A stretch of 29,667 nt of DNA from Oscillospiraceae bacterium (GCA_031288675.1 JAITQY010000092.1:1-29667); one strand, 5' to 3'. Positions 1 through 7,550 are shown, numbered from the stretch's first letter. The notes: generated by a model from the letters alone, not told the origin. Made by a program: numbers and translations.

Positions 1-16
1 TTAAAGGAAATATGAT

Positions 17-45
17 TTGTTGCGGCTGTGCGGTGTGTATATTAT
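17..45 (+). promoter_or_regulatory. Candidate sigma-A promoter for mreC
   Basis: TTGTTG at 17-22 and TATTAT at 40-45 are separated by exactly 17 nt, giving a predicted start near 52, about 25 nt before the mreC start codon. The -10 matches the consensus at five of six positions; the -35 is weak (three of six). The sequence before position 17 cannot be judged because the window begins here, so mreC may also be read through from an upstream gene. Confidence 0.4.
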
Positions 46-77
46 GCGCCTGAGAGTAAGTAACTGAGGTATAATTG

Positions 78-917
78 ATGAACAAGTTTCTAAAGCAAAA
101 GGGAATAAAGCTTGCAATGGTGCTGATAGTCGTCATTGTTGCCATAACTATAGCGTCCGCCGTATGGGGCAGAGGCTCCCCTATAGGCGCGGTGATCAAG
201 ACGGTGACCTCACCGTTTGAGCGCGCGGTTACCGCTCTTGTGGGCAAGGTTGAGGACGCATACGGAATCATCTTTGCCTACGAACATACTAAGGCAGAGA
301 ATGCTGAGCTTAAACTGAAGATTTCCGATATGGAAACAGAAATCCGCGAGGCACGTGACGCAAACGCGGAGAATATTCGTCTGCGCGCGCTTTTGGAGCT
401 TGTCAAAGCCGGTCAGAATTATAAAGTGATTGCCGCCGCGCCGCTTGTCAGCCGTACATCATCAAGCTGGGCAAGTACGTTTACGATTGGCGAAGGCAAT
501 ATCGCGGGGGTTGAAGCCGGCGACTGCGTTATTACGGAACACGGGTATCTGGTCGGGCTTGTAACGGAGGTTGCGCCTACAACGGCTACGGTTCGCACGA
601 TAATTGACGTAGACAGCGGAATAGGCGCGATAATAGACCGCAACGGCGTTACAGGCATTGCTTCCGGCGATTTTCAGCTTATGCGCAAAGGGAAGCTGAC
701 ATTGAAATACCTGCCCGATAAGGCGGATATTCTTAACGGCGATACCGTGATGACCTCCGGCAGCGGAGAGCTTTTTCCTGCCGGGATAGTGATCGGTTCC
801 GTGACGGCGTACACCATTGACGACTCCGGAATGGAATGGGTTGCCGAAGTCACGCCCGCCGTAGATTTAGAAGCCGTTACCGAAGTATTCATAGCAAGAC
901 GAACAGTGCCGAATTAA
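78..917 (+). CDS. mreC: Rod shape-determining protein MreC
   Basis: MreC is a bitopic membrane protein of the elongasome that organises lateral cell-wall synthesis together with MreB, MreD, RodA and PBP2. The 279-residue product has the family layout: a short basic cytoplasmic N-terminus (KFLKQKGIK), one membrane helix (about residues 11-32), a coiled coil (about 65-108, rich in E/A/L/R), then the periplasm-facing double beta-barrel with conserved motifs such as the SSSWASTFTI region and the GITGI/GVTGIASG-type loop. Length is normal for the family. I choose ATG at 78 because GAGGT at 66-70 sits 7 nt upstream; an in-frame TTG at 75 is too close to it. mreD, which usually follows directly, is absent: a terminator starts 7 nt after the stop. 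Confidence 0.93.
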   Translation: MNKFLKQKGIKLAMVLIVVIVAITIASAVWGRGSPIGAVIKTVTSPFERAVTALVGKVEDAYGIIFAYEHTKAENAELKLKISDMETEIREARDANAENIRLRALLELVKAGQNYKVIAAAPLVSRTSSSWASTFTIGEGNIAGVEAGDCVITEHGYLVGLVTEVAPTTATVRTIIDVDSGIGAIIDRNGVTGIASGDFQLMRKGKLTLKYLPDKADILNGDTVMTSGSGELFPAGIVIGSVTAYTIDDSGMEWVAEVTPAVDLEAVTEVFIARRTVPN

Positions 918-923
918 TAGCTT

Positions 924-959
924 AAAAAAGTGGCGGCACTTGAAATGCCGCCGCTTTTT
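924..959. terminator. Bidirectional intrinsic terminator between mreC and the SLH gene
   Basis: A 10-bp stem (929-938 with 946-955, one G-T wobble) closes a 7-nt loop. It is followed by TTTTT on the plus strand (955-959) and, read on the minus strand, by a T6 run (complement of 924-929). It can therefore end mreC transcripts and, from the other side, transcripts of the convergent SLH-protein gene, whose stop codon is 2 nt away. Confidence 0.9.
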
Positions 960-961
960 GA

Positions 962-3900
962 TTATTGTTTTGTAATGAACCGTTGAAGAATAGCCGCTGT
1001 TTCCGCTCGGGTAGCAGTATTTTTCGGGCGGAAAGAACCGTCCTCATAACCTGTGATTATACCCTGTTCGACAGCCCACCGCACAGCCTCCGAAGCATAA
1101 CCGCTGATTTTGTCAGCATCCGCAAACGCAATACTGCCGCTTGAATCCGGTTCACCCGTAAATCTCCACAGCATTGTGACAAGCTGTTCACGCGTTATAT
1201 TATCGTTAAGATTTGTGCCGTCCGTGATACCTTTTGCCACTGCCCATTCGACCGCCTTGGAGTAGCACGTATCGCCGCCTGAGGTGTCCTCGCCGTTTGC
1301 GCGCGCAAGTACTGTTATAAGCATTGCGCGTGTCATCTGGGACTGCGGACTGAACTGAGAATCGCCCGTACCCGTCATAAACCCGTTTGCGCTTGCCCAG
1401 TCTACGGCGCTATAGAACCAGTCGGAGGATTTTACGTCGGTGAAGGCTTGCTTTGTATTTCCGCTATTTGCCGTTCCCTCAGCTGCGGCAGGCTTGGAGT
1501 TACTGCTTCCGCCTCCACCGCCTGACCCTCCGCCACCTCCGGGTTTGGTTCCGCCATTGTCATCATCCTCGTCACCACTGTCGTCATTAAGCGCGCCGTT
1601 AACTTTATCCTGGGTGTAGTCGTCAGTGTAATGGAACACAATTTTGTCGCCCTCTTCCAAGAACTGCTGGGCAATACCGAGCAAAGGATAGTTGCCGTTT
1701 AACGCGTACACCCAACCGCTGGTTTGACCGTTAGTAAACTCTGCAAGCTCTATGCCGTTGCGGGTAATAGACTCAACATAGTTTCCGGTCGGATTAGACC
1801 ACGTCATATTGTTTGCGTCAAGAGCCTGTTTTAGTACGCCGGCAACGGTCGCGTTGAGGTCAACGGTATAAGCGGTACGCGTTATCCACACCTGTAAATT
1901 GTTATCTTTGCCGAGATGTCTTATCTCGTCCTCGTCGCTGTCGTGAACATTGTCACCGAGTAGCGTAAGGTATACCGTTATGGTACTTAGAGCGCGTTTC
2001 AGTACCGTAACAGTGAAGGTCGTATTGACAGCTCCGTAAGCTGCAGTCAAAGTCTGTACGCCGCGCGTAGTATTGTCGTAGCCGGAAATCGTGATGTCCG
2101 AAAGAGATATTTCGTTTATTGTGCCGTCCGACCAATGCGCAGTGAACACTGCGCCGCTAAGGTCAAGGTCATCGCCGATATAGTATTCGGTCTTATAGCT
2201 ACCGGAAACGGATAGTTCTCCGAGTATCGGCGTGAACATATCTATTATCGGATACTGCGTATCTTGTATCCAGTTCTTATAGCTTGTATCAGAACCGTTG
2301 AGCAGAGCGAGTACTGTTCTGTCGGCGAATTCGCCATTGGTTTTAGCAGATGCAGCGTCTTCCGGATTGAATGTTCCTGGAATCGCGTGTTCTCCGTTTG
2401 TCGTTATTTCTTTGATTTCCCCTATACCCTTTGAAGCTCCAGAAACAAGATAAAAGTTATTTTTAATTGTTTGCCATTTGTTAAGACTGTTCAAATATCC
2501 AATAATACCGCCGGAGTTCATTCCGTTTGTGACCGTTACCGTGCCGTAGAAGTAATTGTCTGTGATTGCACCCATGCCATTTGCCCACGCCTCGCGAATA
2601 ACGGGTTCTGAGCCCAGTATGCCTCCAACCGCATCACTACCTTGCACAGAACCCACAACATAGCAGTTTACAACCGTCACAACGAAAGTGGAGGGAGCTG
2701 TTTTGTCATAGTATCCCGAGCCGATAATACCCCCCACCTTTTCGCCGGTTGCTTCTACATTACCGATAAACGTGCTTCCTAAAATAGCACACTTCCCGAT
2801 TGCCTGCCCTTTCGTACCTGCCAACCCACCTACATTCGTCACCCCATAAACGTTTGCCCGGCTTGTACTGGCTACAATACTGCCGTTAAATGTTCCAACA
2901 AAGGAGCCTATGTTACTCTGTGACCTGTCATAGCCTACGACAACATCCTCTTCAATTATACAATTCACAATATACACATTGTTTACGCCGGAACCACTGC
3001 CGTGTACAAAACCGCTTTTTAATGTCTGTGAACCGGACAACAATGTAACATTCTCGCATGTTATAGTATCAGGACATGTAAATTGCGAATACATTCCTGA
3101 TGTGCCGTAGTCGATAAATGCCTTATCGACCAAACCGGCACCCGTTATTTTTTTACCATAAATTTTCAAATTTTTTACAGTGGCTTCACGCACGTAGTTG
3201 AACAACGGCAAGCCATTATCAGGGATTGTCACGGTATGCCCATCGCCATCAAGCGTGGCACTGAACGGATTTACGTTCTTACCGTTACCAGTATTGATCG
3301 CATCAGGCTTGAGTGAGCCGATCGGTTCCCAATCATCGGTAAGAGTGATGTCTGAGGTGAGTTTGAAATAACGTCCTTCAAGAGTATAGCCGCTCTCCAC
3401 AAGCGACTTGATTTCAAGGAAATCATCAGCTCGGCTAATAAGCCACGGCTCACTTTCCGTTCCCTCACCACAAAAACTGACTATCTCATCAAAGGGTATA
3501 AAACTGATTCCCACTACATCGCTAATCGCATTTACTGACACCATTTCATCTGCATAAGCGTTCAATACAATGTAGTAGTACCAAGCTCCTGCCGTTTCCT
3601 CCGCCGGAGGAGCGAGTGGGGCGTTACTGTAGCCGCTGTTTTCTATTGAAGACACAAGAACACCGCCGGTTGGGGAGTTTATGTCATTCCTATATAACTT
3701 TGCGGACACACTTACACCATTATCTAACAAGTCTCTATCGAAACTGTATCTCAACGCAAGCGGAGATTGCCCGATGGCATATTTGTCCGGATAGTTATTG
3801 TTATATTCATTTCCCGGAGGTTGTTGAGTGAATGTTGGCGGAGTAAGATACGTCCGGTTGACAGTAACATTCGCGCGATCGCTTTTAGTTGAGTATGTGG

Positions 3901-5059
3901 CACCACCTACGGTACGGGTAACCGTACAGCTATAGTAAAAATCGCCGGAATAGGCTGTAGACGGATGATACAACGGCTGTTCTTCAGCTGCTATCAGCAC
4001 TGCATTTTGGCTATTCATATCATGATGTGAATACCACTGATATGTAAGAGACGCATCTTCGCCATCAACATCCATTGATTCAACTTCTACAGATAACTCC
4101 GGCGAATCGTCCTTATCGACGACCGTCCTAGAGATTGGTTGTTTTGTAATAATCGGAATATAATCAACAAAGCTGACTTGTAGTGTATACTCGGAATCAA
4201 CACCACAACCTTCGCCCTCATAACAGAGTTTGAACGGTATTTCTAAGATACCGTGTTCGTTAGGTACAAACTCATTAATGTCGATTTTATATCGTGTTAA
4301 GTCAGCCAACCCTATTTTTTCTCCGTTTACGTATAAATAGGTATCAGTTTGGGTTACTGCCGGAGCAGTAACATAAAGCGATTCTGTATCGTCAGAAACA
4401 GAGACTGCAAACTTATCGGGGAATTTATCCGGAGAAAAAACTGACGAAGACATTATAGGCAAAGGTTTACCTTCAATATTTGCCCTGACTGCGAAATCAT
4501 TACTCTTTAATGTAACTTTGCGCTTTATCACCAAGGTATACTCATCGCCTTTTATAAGCGTACTGTCAGCTTGTGAAACTGCACCGCTGAAGTATCCGAA
4601 TTGCAGTTTGATTGCATTACCTTGCGTAGCAATGCCTGTAAACTCTGCTGCATATGCATTTAAAGCAAATTGTGAAAAAGCACTAAGCTTAAAACCCGTG
4701 GCTACTGAAGTCGAACTTCCTATTACTTTATTGTCAGAAAGCCGTAAGAACCGCCCGCCATAATTTGTACCGCTTTTGGGAGCGGTGTCGTCAAGGGTTG
4801 CAAATAGTGATTGTCCCGTTGGCAGATTGCCTGCCGTATAGCTTCCCTCATATATAACTACATCTTGCGCTTCCACGGCGTTAAAAATAAAAGGTTCGGC
4901 TAACCCATATGACGGCAATATAACGTTAGTAATATATGGCTCATGATCTTCCCCGATAATTAAGGCACTTGCAACCGAATTTCCAAACAGTCCATAAAAT
5001 AAAGCCACCAGCAAAAAAAGTGATAAATTTTTCCGCAAATTTCTGTAATAATATAGCAT
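962..5059 (-). CDS. Large SLH-anchored surface protein with Ig-like, GLUG and DUF4430 (transcobalamin-like) domains
   Basis: A secreted cell-wall protein of about 1,365 residues. Numbering from the TTG at 5119: signal peptide about 21-51 (NLSLFLLVALFYGLFG core, VASA cleavage), beta-rich N-terminal region, Ig-like domain about 325-420 (QWYS motif), repeats of GLUG type about 555-900 (VGGLAG, VGGIIG, VGGILG, SGGIIG), a bacterial Ig-like domain about 970-1040, DUF4430 about 1045-1165 (SGWVYALNG ... EEGDKIVFHY), a Gly/Asp/Ser linker, then three SLH domains (1225-1275, 1285-1322, 1331-1385) that bind secondary cell-wall polymer. I prefer ATG 5059 because it starts a good signal peptide. ATG 5083 lies in a hairpin arm and TTG 5119 would put the whole hairpin in the coding region. 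DUF4430 resembles the C-terminal lobe of transcobalamin/intrinsic factor, so cobalamin or corrinoid binding is inferred, in agreement with the upstream leader. It probably shares a transcript with the 5142-5705 gene. Confidence 0.85.
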   Translation of the reverse strand: MLYYYRNLRKNLSLFLLVALFYGLFGNSVASALIIGEDHEPYITNVILPSYGLAEPFIFNAVEAQDVVIYEGSYTAGNLPTGQSLFATLDDTAPKSGTNYGGRFLRLSDNKVIGSSTSVATGFKLSAFSQFALNAYAAEFTGIATQGNAIKLQFGYFSGAVSQADSTLIKGDEYTLVIKRKVTLKSNDFAVRANIEGKPLPIMSSSVFSPDKFPDKFAVSVSDDTESLYVTAPAVTQTDTYLYVNGEKIGLADLTRYKIDINEFVPNEHGILEIPFKLCYEGEGCGVDSEYTLQVSFVDYIPIITKQPISRTVVDKDDSPELSVEVESMDVDGEDASLTYQWYSHHDMNSQNAVLIAAEEQPLYHPSTAYSGDFYYSCTVTRTVGGATYSTKSDRANVTVNRTYLTPPTFTQQPPGNEYNNNYPDKYAIGQSPLALRYSFDRDLLDNGVSVSAKLYRNDINSPTGGVLVSSIENSGYSNAPLAPPAEETAGAWYYYIVLNAYADEMVSVNAISDVVGISFIPFDEIVSFCGEGTESEPWLISRADDFLEIKSLVESGYTLEGRYFKLTSDITLTDDWEPIGSLKPDAINTGNGKNVNPFSATLDGDGHTVTIPDNGLPLFNYVREATVKNLKIYGKKITGAGLVDKAFIDYGTSGMYSQFTCPDTITCENVTLLSGSQTLKSGFVHGSGSGVNNVYIVNCIIEEDVVVGYDRSQSNIGSFVGTFNGSIVASTSRANVYGVTNVGGLAGTKGQAIGKCAILGSTFIGNVEATGEKVGGIIGSGYYDKTAPSTFVVTVVNCYVVGSVQGSDAVGGILGSEPVIREAWANGMGAITDNYFYGTVTVTNGMNSGGIIGYLNSLNKWQTIKNNFYLVSGASKGIGEIKEITTNGEHAIPGTFNPEDAASAKTNGEFADRTVLALLNGSDTSYKNWIQDTQYPIIDMFTPILGELSVSGSYKTEYYIGDDLDLSGAVFTAHWSDGTINEISLSDITISGYDNTTRGVQTLTAAYGAVNTTFTVTVLKRALSTITVYLTLLGDNVHDSDEDEIRHLGKDNNLQVWITRTAYTVDLNATVAGVLKQALDANNMTWSNPTGNYVESITRNGIELAEFTNGQTSGWVYALNGNYPLLGIAQQFLEEGDKIVFHYTDDYTQDKVNGALNDDSGDEDDDNGGTKPGGGGGSGGGGGSSNSKPAAAEGTANSGNTKQAFTDVKSSDWFYSAVDWASANGFMTGTGDSQFSPQSQMTRAMLITVLARANGEDTSGGDTCYSKAVEWAVAKGITDGTNLNDNITREQLVTMLWRFTGEPDSSGSIAFADADKISGYASEAVRWAVEQGIITGYEDGSFRPKNTATRAETAAILQRFITKQ

Positions 5060-5080
5060 AAAAATTCCATGTTCTTTCCG

Positions 5081-5116
5081 CATTGTCGTGGTGGGAATTA
5101 GCCCACCACGACAATG
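5081..5116 (-). other. Perfect 15-bp intercistronic hairpin
   Basis: Positions 5081-5095 and 5102-5116 are exact reverse complements around a 6-nt loop. It lies between the small secreted-protein gene and the SLH gene, and no T-run follows on either strand, so it is not a standard intrinsic terminator. It could stabilise the 3' end of the upstream message, cause partial termination, or hide a start codon: the ATG at 5083 is the last triplet of its 3' arm. Confidence 0.7.
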
Positions 5117-5141
5117 CAAATCATAGTTTGTTATTTATCCG

Positions 5142-5705
5142 CTAAAAGATAAACGCATTGAATTCGTAACTAAGAGTAATCGTAACAGCACCTGTGATTA
5201 CATAGTCACCGATTAGCGTAGCAGGATAGTCATCTATCGTTGCGGGGATATAGTTCGGCGTTCCGAAGAAATATAGCCATGACTCACCATAATAGTATGT
5301 GCCACCGCCAACGTCTTCATAATCGTTCCAGTCAGGATAATTGACCCAACCGAGGTCATCATAGTCGGTATTCACGTCCAAAGAACTAAGCCAAGATGTA
5401 TCCGGCACACCATCATTATCATACCACTCGGCGTTATCGAATTTAACACCAGCAATCGAAATTTGGTTGATAACGTCTTTTAATGTATCGCCGACATTTG
5501 CAATGTATACGATCGGATTATCAATCAGATTATACTGAACAGCTATTGTACCATCGTCCTCGCGTGCAACATATTCCACATATAAAGTGACGGTAGCTGT
5601 AACATCATCCGTTACCGCGCTGGCGGTTGCGCCGAACCCGGCAAGTAAGGTAACGACCATTGAGAGTGCGAGCAGTACGCTCAGTATACGTTTGTTTTTA
5701 AGCAT
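5142..5705 (-). CDS. Small secreted protein, possibly DUF4430-like
   Basis: A 187-residue exported protein. Residues 1-30 are a typical signal peptide (KNKR, a hydrophobic core LLALSMVVTLLAGFG, cleavage after ATASA). The mature part is acidic and aromatic (many D, Y and W) and predicted to be beta-rich. Its pattern TVTLYVEYV ... VGDTLKDVINQ ... ESWLYFFG ... VTITLSYEF is reminiscent of DUF4430, but the match is weak and I do not claim it firmly. The ATG follows AAAGGAG with a 6-nt gap, a strong ribosome site. It is the first sizeable gene after the riboswitch-like leader and lies 82 nt before the SLH gene start. A role as a soluble corrinoid-binding or accessory protein is inference from position. 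Confidence 0.75.
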   Translation of the reverse strand: MLKNKRILSVLLALSMVVTLLAGFGATASAVTDDVTATVTLYVEYVAREDDGTIAVQYNLIDNPIVYIANVGDTLKDVINQISIAGVKFDNAEWYDNDGVPDTSWLSSLDVNTDYDDLGWVNYPDWNDYEDVGGGTYYYGESWLYFFGTPNYIPATIDDYPATLIGDYVITGAVTITLSYEFNAFIF

Positions 5706-5820
5706 TGTTTATCTCCTTTGTTATAAATGTTTATAAGTGCCCTGTTGACAAACCGTGTGGAGGCAGAGCTTTTCCTCCATCGCGGCTTTGCCGGACTTCT
5801 CGCGCCGTTACCGGCGTATT

Positions 5821-5886
5821 TTATGGTGCGGCAGAGTACTCCGGCAAATTGTAATATGCCGCACATTGTTCAAACGGCTCGTCCAC
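5821..5886 (-). CDS. Possible 21-codon leader peptide
   Basis: A GTG at 5886 is preceded by AAAGGAG (5896-5902) with a 9-nt gap and opens a 21-codon frame ending in TAA at 5821 (peptide VDEPFEQCAAYYNLPEYSAAP). It lies in the leader after the intrinsic terminator and about 115 nt before the 5705 gene. Two small hairpins follow it (CGCCG/CGGCG and TGGAGG/CCTCCA). The ribosome site is the only real support; no family is recognised, and it could be chance. Confidence 0.3.
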   Translation of the reverse strand: MDEPFEQCAAYYNLPEYSAAP

Positions 5887-6004
5887 CGTTACACACTCCT
5901 TTCTTCGCCGCCGTCGCGGCGCGCTTCAGTTAACTTGTCCGACAGTCGGATCCGCTTATAGTGGGTATATATAAGAACCGCAAAAGCGGTATACCCGGCA
6001 TTAC

Positions 6005-6041
6005 AAAAAGCCTCAACTGCCGGAAACCGGCATGTTGAGGC
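6005..6041 (-). terminator. Intrinsic terminator, likely riboswitch expression platform
   Basis: On the minus strand an 8-bp plus 6-bp stem with one bulged base closes a 3-nt loop (6010-6041) and is followed by TTTTTG (6009-6004). It sits between the riboswitch-like leader and the first gene it would control. ATGTTG just upstream (complement of 6052-6057) can pair with CAACAT in the terminator's 5' arm, which gives a possible antiterminator. Confidence 0.8.
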
Positions 6042-6089
6042 TCTGCATTGCAACATTGAGAATGGACAAAACATTCTCTCTATAACAAA

Positions 6090-6395
6090 ATTCAAGCAGA
6101 CATTCTGTGCTTGCGTTTCAGGGTCAGTGACCCTGTATCCGTCATTCCAGCCTTCTCACACAGCGTTCCGAGTTACCAACTCTTCCGGACTGCGCAATGA
6201 CCGAATTACTTCAAGGCTTGCACCTATGAAATGACAGATATAACACTTACAGCAATCCGCAGCGGCTAAGGTAATAATTGCCGATGCGGCTTATGCAACT
6301 CCGGTTCGCACTGCCAAGCAGTGATTACCGATTTCCTGTGACGGGCAATAAGTTTAATTGAAACTCTTGCCCACGCAATGTCCTGTCTGCAATTA
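6090..6395 (-). promoter_or_regulatory. Probable cobalamin riboswitch (RF00174-like, with insertions)
   Basis: Read on the minus strand, the ~300-nt leader shows the ordered landmarks of the cobalamin aptamer. P2 is GCAGAC (6390-6385) with GTCTGC (6101-6096), flanked by AATT/AATT. An inserted hairpin GGGCAA/TTGCCC follows. The core has GGAAATCGGT (6336-6327) pairing CGGT/ACCG (P4, with an extra CACTGC/GCAGTG hairpin), the CTGTAA loop motif (6252-6247), CATTG (6199-6195) and GAGAAGGC (6157-6150) closing an extended P6-like stem, then GGAATGAC. The B12-box-like AGCACAGAATGTCTGC is at 6111-6096. A promoter lies just upstream and an intrinsic terminator downstream. I assigned the class by eye, and several spacers are longer than the consensus; an unnamed structured leader is the alternative. 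Confidence 0.6.
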
Positions 6396-6434
6396 TCGGG
6401 CAAATAGGACACCGAGCCTCTTAATTTCACGTAT

Positions 6435-6462
6435 ATTATATCATTGTTTTATAATTTATCAA
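6435..6462 (-). promoter_or_regulatory. Sigma-A promoter of the riboswitch leader
   Basis: TTGATA (6462-6457) and TATAAT (6440-6435) are separated by 16 nt in a very AT-rich tract. The predicted start near 6428 is about 35 nt before the aptamer's P2 strand. This gives a leader of more than 700 nt before the first sizeable gene. Confidence 0.75.
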
Positions 6463-6525
6463 GCAAAATTTTCCAAACAATTTTATTCAACTAATTACTG
6501 CGGTTTTATCATAAATTCTCCTTTA

Positions 6526-6562
6526 CGAAAAACTAAACGCGCGGAGGATAAAACTCCGCGCG
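6526..6562 (-). terminator. Intrinsic terminator of the MBL-fold gene
   Basis: A perfect 9-bp GC-rich stem (6538-6546 with 6554-6562) with a 7-nt loop begins 18 nt after the stop codon of the minus-strand gene. It is followed by TTTAGTTTTTC on that strand. Confidence 0.85.
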
Positions 6563-6579
6563 TGATGTTACATTTGTAA

Positions 6580-7455
6580 TCAGTGACCGTTGGTCGCGTC
6601 GTCCTCGCGCCAATCCCAGTCGCGCTCATTGAAGAGTACGCGGGCGTTCATCTCATCGGATTTCCACAACTCCGCCTCTTTGAAGCGCTGGCGCATATTA
6701 TAGTAGAACTCAAAGGAAGTTTTACAGTTCGCAAGCTCCTCATCCGTAGCCTTAACGTAGGCTTTAGTGAACTCCATACTGCTCTCGTCAAACGGCATAC
6801 CGTGCTTTGCGTGACCCGGAATAACGGTGGTGAAGTTCATCGCCTGAAGTTTTTCAATGTCCGCAACCCATTGCTTGCGTTCCTCAGCAGTAACCTCACA
6901 GGTGAACGGGTGCGCCTGATTGAACAGTACGTCGCTGCCGATAAGAGTGTTCAAACTCGGTACAACTACTACGGTATTGAAGCGAAGGTCGCCCATAATC
7001 TTGTCATAAACGACAACTTCTTCTCCCTCTACATAGAACTTATTGCTGCCCATCGGCTTTGCGGGGCTGTCGTACAGCGGCACGTTAAGCTCTCCTATTT
7101 GCTCAACCCACTCGTCGCGCTTCGCGGTGAATTGACCCTGCAATGTCTTACAGACGTCGGGCATCGCAATAACGTTAGCGTTCGGAAAGTGTTTAAGCAT
7201 AGCTTCCGTGCCGAAATAGTGATCCGGGTGAGCGTGGCTGACGTAAATTGTTTCAAGCTCCAAACCGCGGTCAAGTATCTCCGCAAGCACACGGTATCCG
7301 TAGCTCATTGTCCACTGCGCGTCTACTACCGCGCACTTTTTCTCGCCGGCGATGATAACGCTTGCGACTTTGAATCCGTTCTCGTCCGACATACAGACGA
7401 TCGTGCGCAGTTTCGCGCCCTTTACACGCGGGTTTTCGCGTACTTCAAATGCCAT
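6580..7455 (-). CDS. MBL-fold metallo-hydrolase
   Basis: A 291-residue cytoplasmic protein with the metallo-beta-lactamase fold. The metal-binding signature HAHPDH is at residues 74-79, followed by the usual beta-strand/Asp motif (TLIGSDVLFNQAH) and a C-terminal PGHAKHG histidine motif, enough ligands for a dinuclear site. The C-terminal ~70 residues are helical and end in an unusual acidic/Trp tail (DWDWREDD). The substrate cannot be read from the sequence; the superfamily includes lactonases, thioesterases and glyoxalase II-like enzymes. It has its own promoter (7522-7550) and terminator (6526-6562), so it is a single-gene unit. No Shine-Dalgarno lies next to ATG 7455: a good AAAGGAG (7494-7500) is about 38 nt away, separated by a GC-rich palindrome, and an in-frame stop rules out an upstream start. 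Confidence 0.85.
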   Translation of the reverse strand: MAFEVRENPRVKGAKLRTIVCMSDENGFKVASVIIAGEKKCAVVDAQWTMSYGYRVLAEILDRGLELETIYVSHAHPDHYFGTEAMLKHFPNANVIAMPDVCKTLQGQFTAKRDEWVEQIGELNVPLYDSPAKPMGSNKFYVEGEEVVVYDKIMGDLRFNTVVVVPSLNTLIGSDVLFNQAHPFTCEVTAEERKQWVADIEKLQAMNFTTVIPGHAKHGMPFDESSMEFTKAYVKATDEELANCKTSFEFYYNMRQRFKEAELWKSDEMNARVLFNERDWDWREDDATNGH

Positions 7456-7465
7456 AGCAGTAATT

Positions 7466-7493
7466 TAGCGGCGGGCAAGCGGCTCCGCCGCCG
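7466..7493. repeat. GC-rich palindrome in the MBL-gene leader, related to the GGGCGAGC element
   Basis: A palindromic stretch built from GCGGCGG and CCGCCGC arms lies between an AAAGGAG and the start codon of the MBL gene. Its left part, GGCGGGCAAGCGG, differs by one base from GGCGGGCGAGCGG in the palindrome near 12213, so it may be a diverged copy of the same repeat. Confidence 0.55.
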
Positions 7494-7521
7494 CTCCTTT
7501 CATATTTTGCTTTATGGTAGT

Positions 7522-7550
7522 ACTTTAACACAAAAAATCTCCGTTGTCAA
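7522..7550 (-). promoter_or_regulatory. Sigma-A promoter of the MBL-fold gene
   Basis: TTGACA (7550-7545) and TAAAGT (7527-7522) are spaced by 17 nt. The predicted start is near 7515, giving a ~60-nt leader that contains the palindrome. Confidence 0.75.

Noticed and set aside
12..53. A 13-codon cysteine-rich frame (five Cys) with AAAGGA just upstream
   Set aside because: The site is only 3 nt from the ATG, the frame is very short and overlaps the candidate mreC promoter; it could also be the tail of an upstream gene. No support beyond composition.
5889..6095. A 68-codon minus-strand frame between the leader and the small secreted-protein gene
   Set aside because: It runs through the intrinsic terminator hairpin and has no ribosome site; the region is better read as untranslated leader.
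6090..6395. T-box or c-di-GMP riboswitch as the identity of the leader
   Set aside because: No T-box consensus (AGGGTGGNACCGCG-like) and no GEMM core. The ordered GGAA, CTGTAA, GAGAAGGC and CAGAATGTCTGC motifs fit cobalamin better.
6358..6579. A 73-codon plus-strand frame
   Set aside because: It lies opposite the riboswitch promoter and the MBL terminator, has no ribosome site and unusual composition.
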